Part shown: positions 7,534 to 8,193 of the stretch, piece by piece
How the letters are laid out: every line of letters starts with the position of its first letter
Numbering within the stretch: position 1 is the first letter of the stretch
Assembly: GCA_030618495.1 (NCBI GenBank)
Contig: JAUXDE010000081.1
Coordinates: 1 to 8,193 of the forward strand
Direction of reading: 5' to 3'
Origin: Clostridia bacterium
GTDB lineage: Bacteria; UBA6262; WVXT01; JAUXBS01
DNA: 8,193 nt
Notes under the pieces: model-generated
Database searches by the model: none
Seen by the model: only the letters and a program-made list of their open reading frames with translations
Told to the model about the DNA's origin: nothing
Position numbers and translations under genes: made by a program

Positions 7534-7731
7534 AAAAACACGTCTCTCCGGGTATCATCTCCGGTATATTTGTAATTATCATTTCATTTGTTTTATACTA
7601 CTCTACTGGAGGCAGGAAGGTGGCGCGAAGTAGTCTCGGCATTTGAAAGTACGCTGAGAATAAACCCCGGGCACGGTAATGCAGGAAAATACCTGAATGT
7701 TGCCAGGGGAAGGCTGGGACAAAAAGAATAG
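7530..7731 (+). pseudogene. Remnant of a membrane/TPR protein gene: N-terminal membrane segment and C-terminal TPR in different frames
   Basis: An ATG at 7530 overlaps the preceding TGA (ATGA) and has AGGGA at 7521-7525, so it looks like a real translation start. It encodes MKKHVSPGIISGIF, then the hydrophobic VIIISFVLYY, and ends after 38 codons at a TGA (7644-7646). Another frame, open from 7576 to the TAG at 7729-7731, reads LLEAGRWREVVSAFESTLRI, then NPGHGNAGKYLNVARGRLG. That is a convincing last TPR-type repeat with the NPGHxNAxKYL ending, but it has no ATG or GTG start. The two halves would join near 7600-7606 with a one-base shift. My inference is that a larger gene with an N-terminal membrane segment and C-terminal TPRs lost its middle and its frame. 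Membrane glycosyltransferases with C-terminal TPRs that use polyprenol-phosphate sugars would suit this place, but nothing left proves it. A sequencing or assembly error is the alternative, though one indel would restore only about 66 codons. Confidence 0.65.
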
Positions 7732-7773
7732 AAATGGATAGAATAAAATATAATTATTTACTGCTTCAACCCG
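7732..7773. other. Short AT-rich gap between convergent genes, no clear terminator
   Basis: This 42-base stretch separates the remnant's TAG from the stop of the minus-strand methyltransferase. It is AT-rich (for example aaaatataattattta) and I see no stable GC-rich hairpin followed by a T-run on either strand. Both transcripts must end hereabouts, perhaps by a factor-dependent mechanism or inside the neighbouring gene ends. Confidence 0.4.
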
Positions 7774-8193
7774 CTATTTTTTCTTTTCAGCAAGGCATAT
7801 CAAAGACACTCCAAACGGTATGTTGAAGAAATTTATTATGAATCCTTCTAACAACAAGAACCCGATAAAGATATTATTCAGCAGTTTTGGCGGCATTATA
7901 TAGGCCGTGTCAGGTTTCCCCGGTTTTTTGAAGATGTTTTGGAGAATACGGAACAACGCTATTGCCGGGAACATAAAAGTGACGAAATAACTTATTTTCT
8001 TTATCTTAAAACCGGCCGAACTGATTTTATCATGAAGTTCTTTTCTTGCATATCTTCTTTTATGCTCAAGCGCCTGGTCATGTTCGCTCCATAAGAACAT
8101 GTACGCGGGCGCGGTGACGATAATCTTCCCATCTTCCTTGCATACTCTATGGAACTCCCCGAGGACTTTTACATCGTCTTCTATGTGTTCTAA
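7774..8193 (-). CDS. Class I SAM-dependent methyltransferase, C-terminal part, 5'-truncated by window edge
   Basis: Read on the minus strand, the frame is open from the window edge to a TAG at 7776-7774, giving 139 visible residues. The ATG at 8100 is internal, because conserved sequence continues upstream of it: LEHIEDDVKVLGEFHRVCKE, then DGKIIVTAPAYMFLWSEHD. The LEHIED motif, often at the end of strand beta-4, and the KIIVTAPA strand are typical of Methyltransf_11/23-type Rossmann enzymes. The SAM-binding glycine-rich motif would lie outside the window. HKRRYARKELHDKISSAGFK is the usual C-terminal element. It is followed by two hydrophobic stretches (around YFVTFMFPAIALFRI and IFIGFLLLEGFIINFF) and an ending PFGVSLICLAEKKK. 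These hydrophobic helices suggest membrane association and a lipid-linked or glycan substrate, consistent with the adjacent glycosyltransferases. The substrate is unknown. It is convergent with the main operon and so independently transcribed. Confidence 0.88.
   Translation of the reverse strand, partial: LEHIEDDVKVLGEFHRVCKEDGKIIVTAPAYMFLWSEHDQALEHKRRYARKELHDKISSAGFKIKKISYFVTFMFPAIALFRILQNIFKKPGKPDTAYIMPPKLLNNIFIGFLLLEGFIINFFNIPFGVSLICLAEKKK

Noticed and set aside
7590-7610. Programmed frameshift joining the two halves of the membrane/TPR remnant
   Set aside because: No slippery heptamer or obvious downstream structure is visible, and the joined product would be only about 66 residues with one membrane segment and one repeat.
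7588-7731. Separate small TPR gene starting at TTG 7588
   Set aside because: There is no suitable ribosome site before the TTG. The strong GGAGG (7608-7612) lies downstream of it, inside the repeat coding sequence. It is better read as a gene remnant.
7732-7773. Intrinsic terminator between the convergent genes
   Set aside because: The stretch is AT-rich without a convincing GC-rich stem and following T-run on either strand.
8098-8100. ATG on the minus strand as the start of the methyltransferase
   Set aside because: Conserved methyltransferase sequence (LEHIED and KIIVTAPA) continues upstream in frame to the window edge, so this ATG is internal.

Overview
The window looks like bacterial chromosome from a lineage I cannot name. 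The evidence for Bacteria is Shine-Dalgarno-like sites before most genes, tightly overlapping same-strand genes, a class II CCA-adding/poly(A) polymerase-type enzyme fused to an HD domain, and a Dpp/Opp-type ABC transporter. The mixture of a long Lys/Glu/Arg-rich helical protein, tandem polyprenol-type family 2 glycosyltransferases, a TPR remnant and a membrane-associated methyltransferase reminds me of uncultivated Gram-negative-like phyla such as Omnitrophota, but that is only an impression.

Layout. Positions 2-1024 hold the 3' part of a highly charged helical or coiled-coil protein. Positions 1042-4692 hold four genes of a peptide/nickel-type ABC importer: two permeases (DppB and DppC type) and two ATPases (DppD and DppF type). 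No substrate-binding protein is in view. Positions 4689-6134 encode the tRNA nucleotidyltransferase/poly(A) polymerase family protein with an HD domain. Positions 6134-6820 and 6835-7533 encode two different family 2 glycosyltransferases resembling polyprenol-phosphate sugar transferases. Positions 7530-7731 hold a broken gene: a start codon and one membrane segment in one frame, then a TPR-like C-terminus in another frame. Positions 7774-8193 on the minus strand hold the C-terminal part of a SAM-dependent methyltransferase, convergent with the rest.

The plus-strand genes form one apparent operon. Gaps are 22 bases or less, and there are overlaps of 8, about 14, 4, 1 and 4 bases. The proteins fall into three groups: peptide import, tRNA 3'-end or RNA tailing, and lipid-linked sugar or cell-surface glycan synthesis. 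The sequence gives no evidence that these act in one pathway. Co-transcription with translational coupling is the only link visible. No rRNA, tRNA, CRISPR array, insertion sequence or clear intrinsic terminator was found. The most interesting points are the decayed membrane/TPR gene, the operon mixture, and the composition of the first protein.
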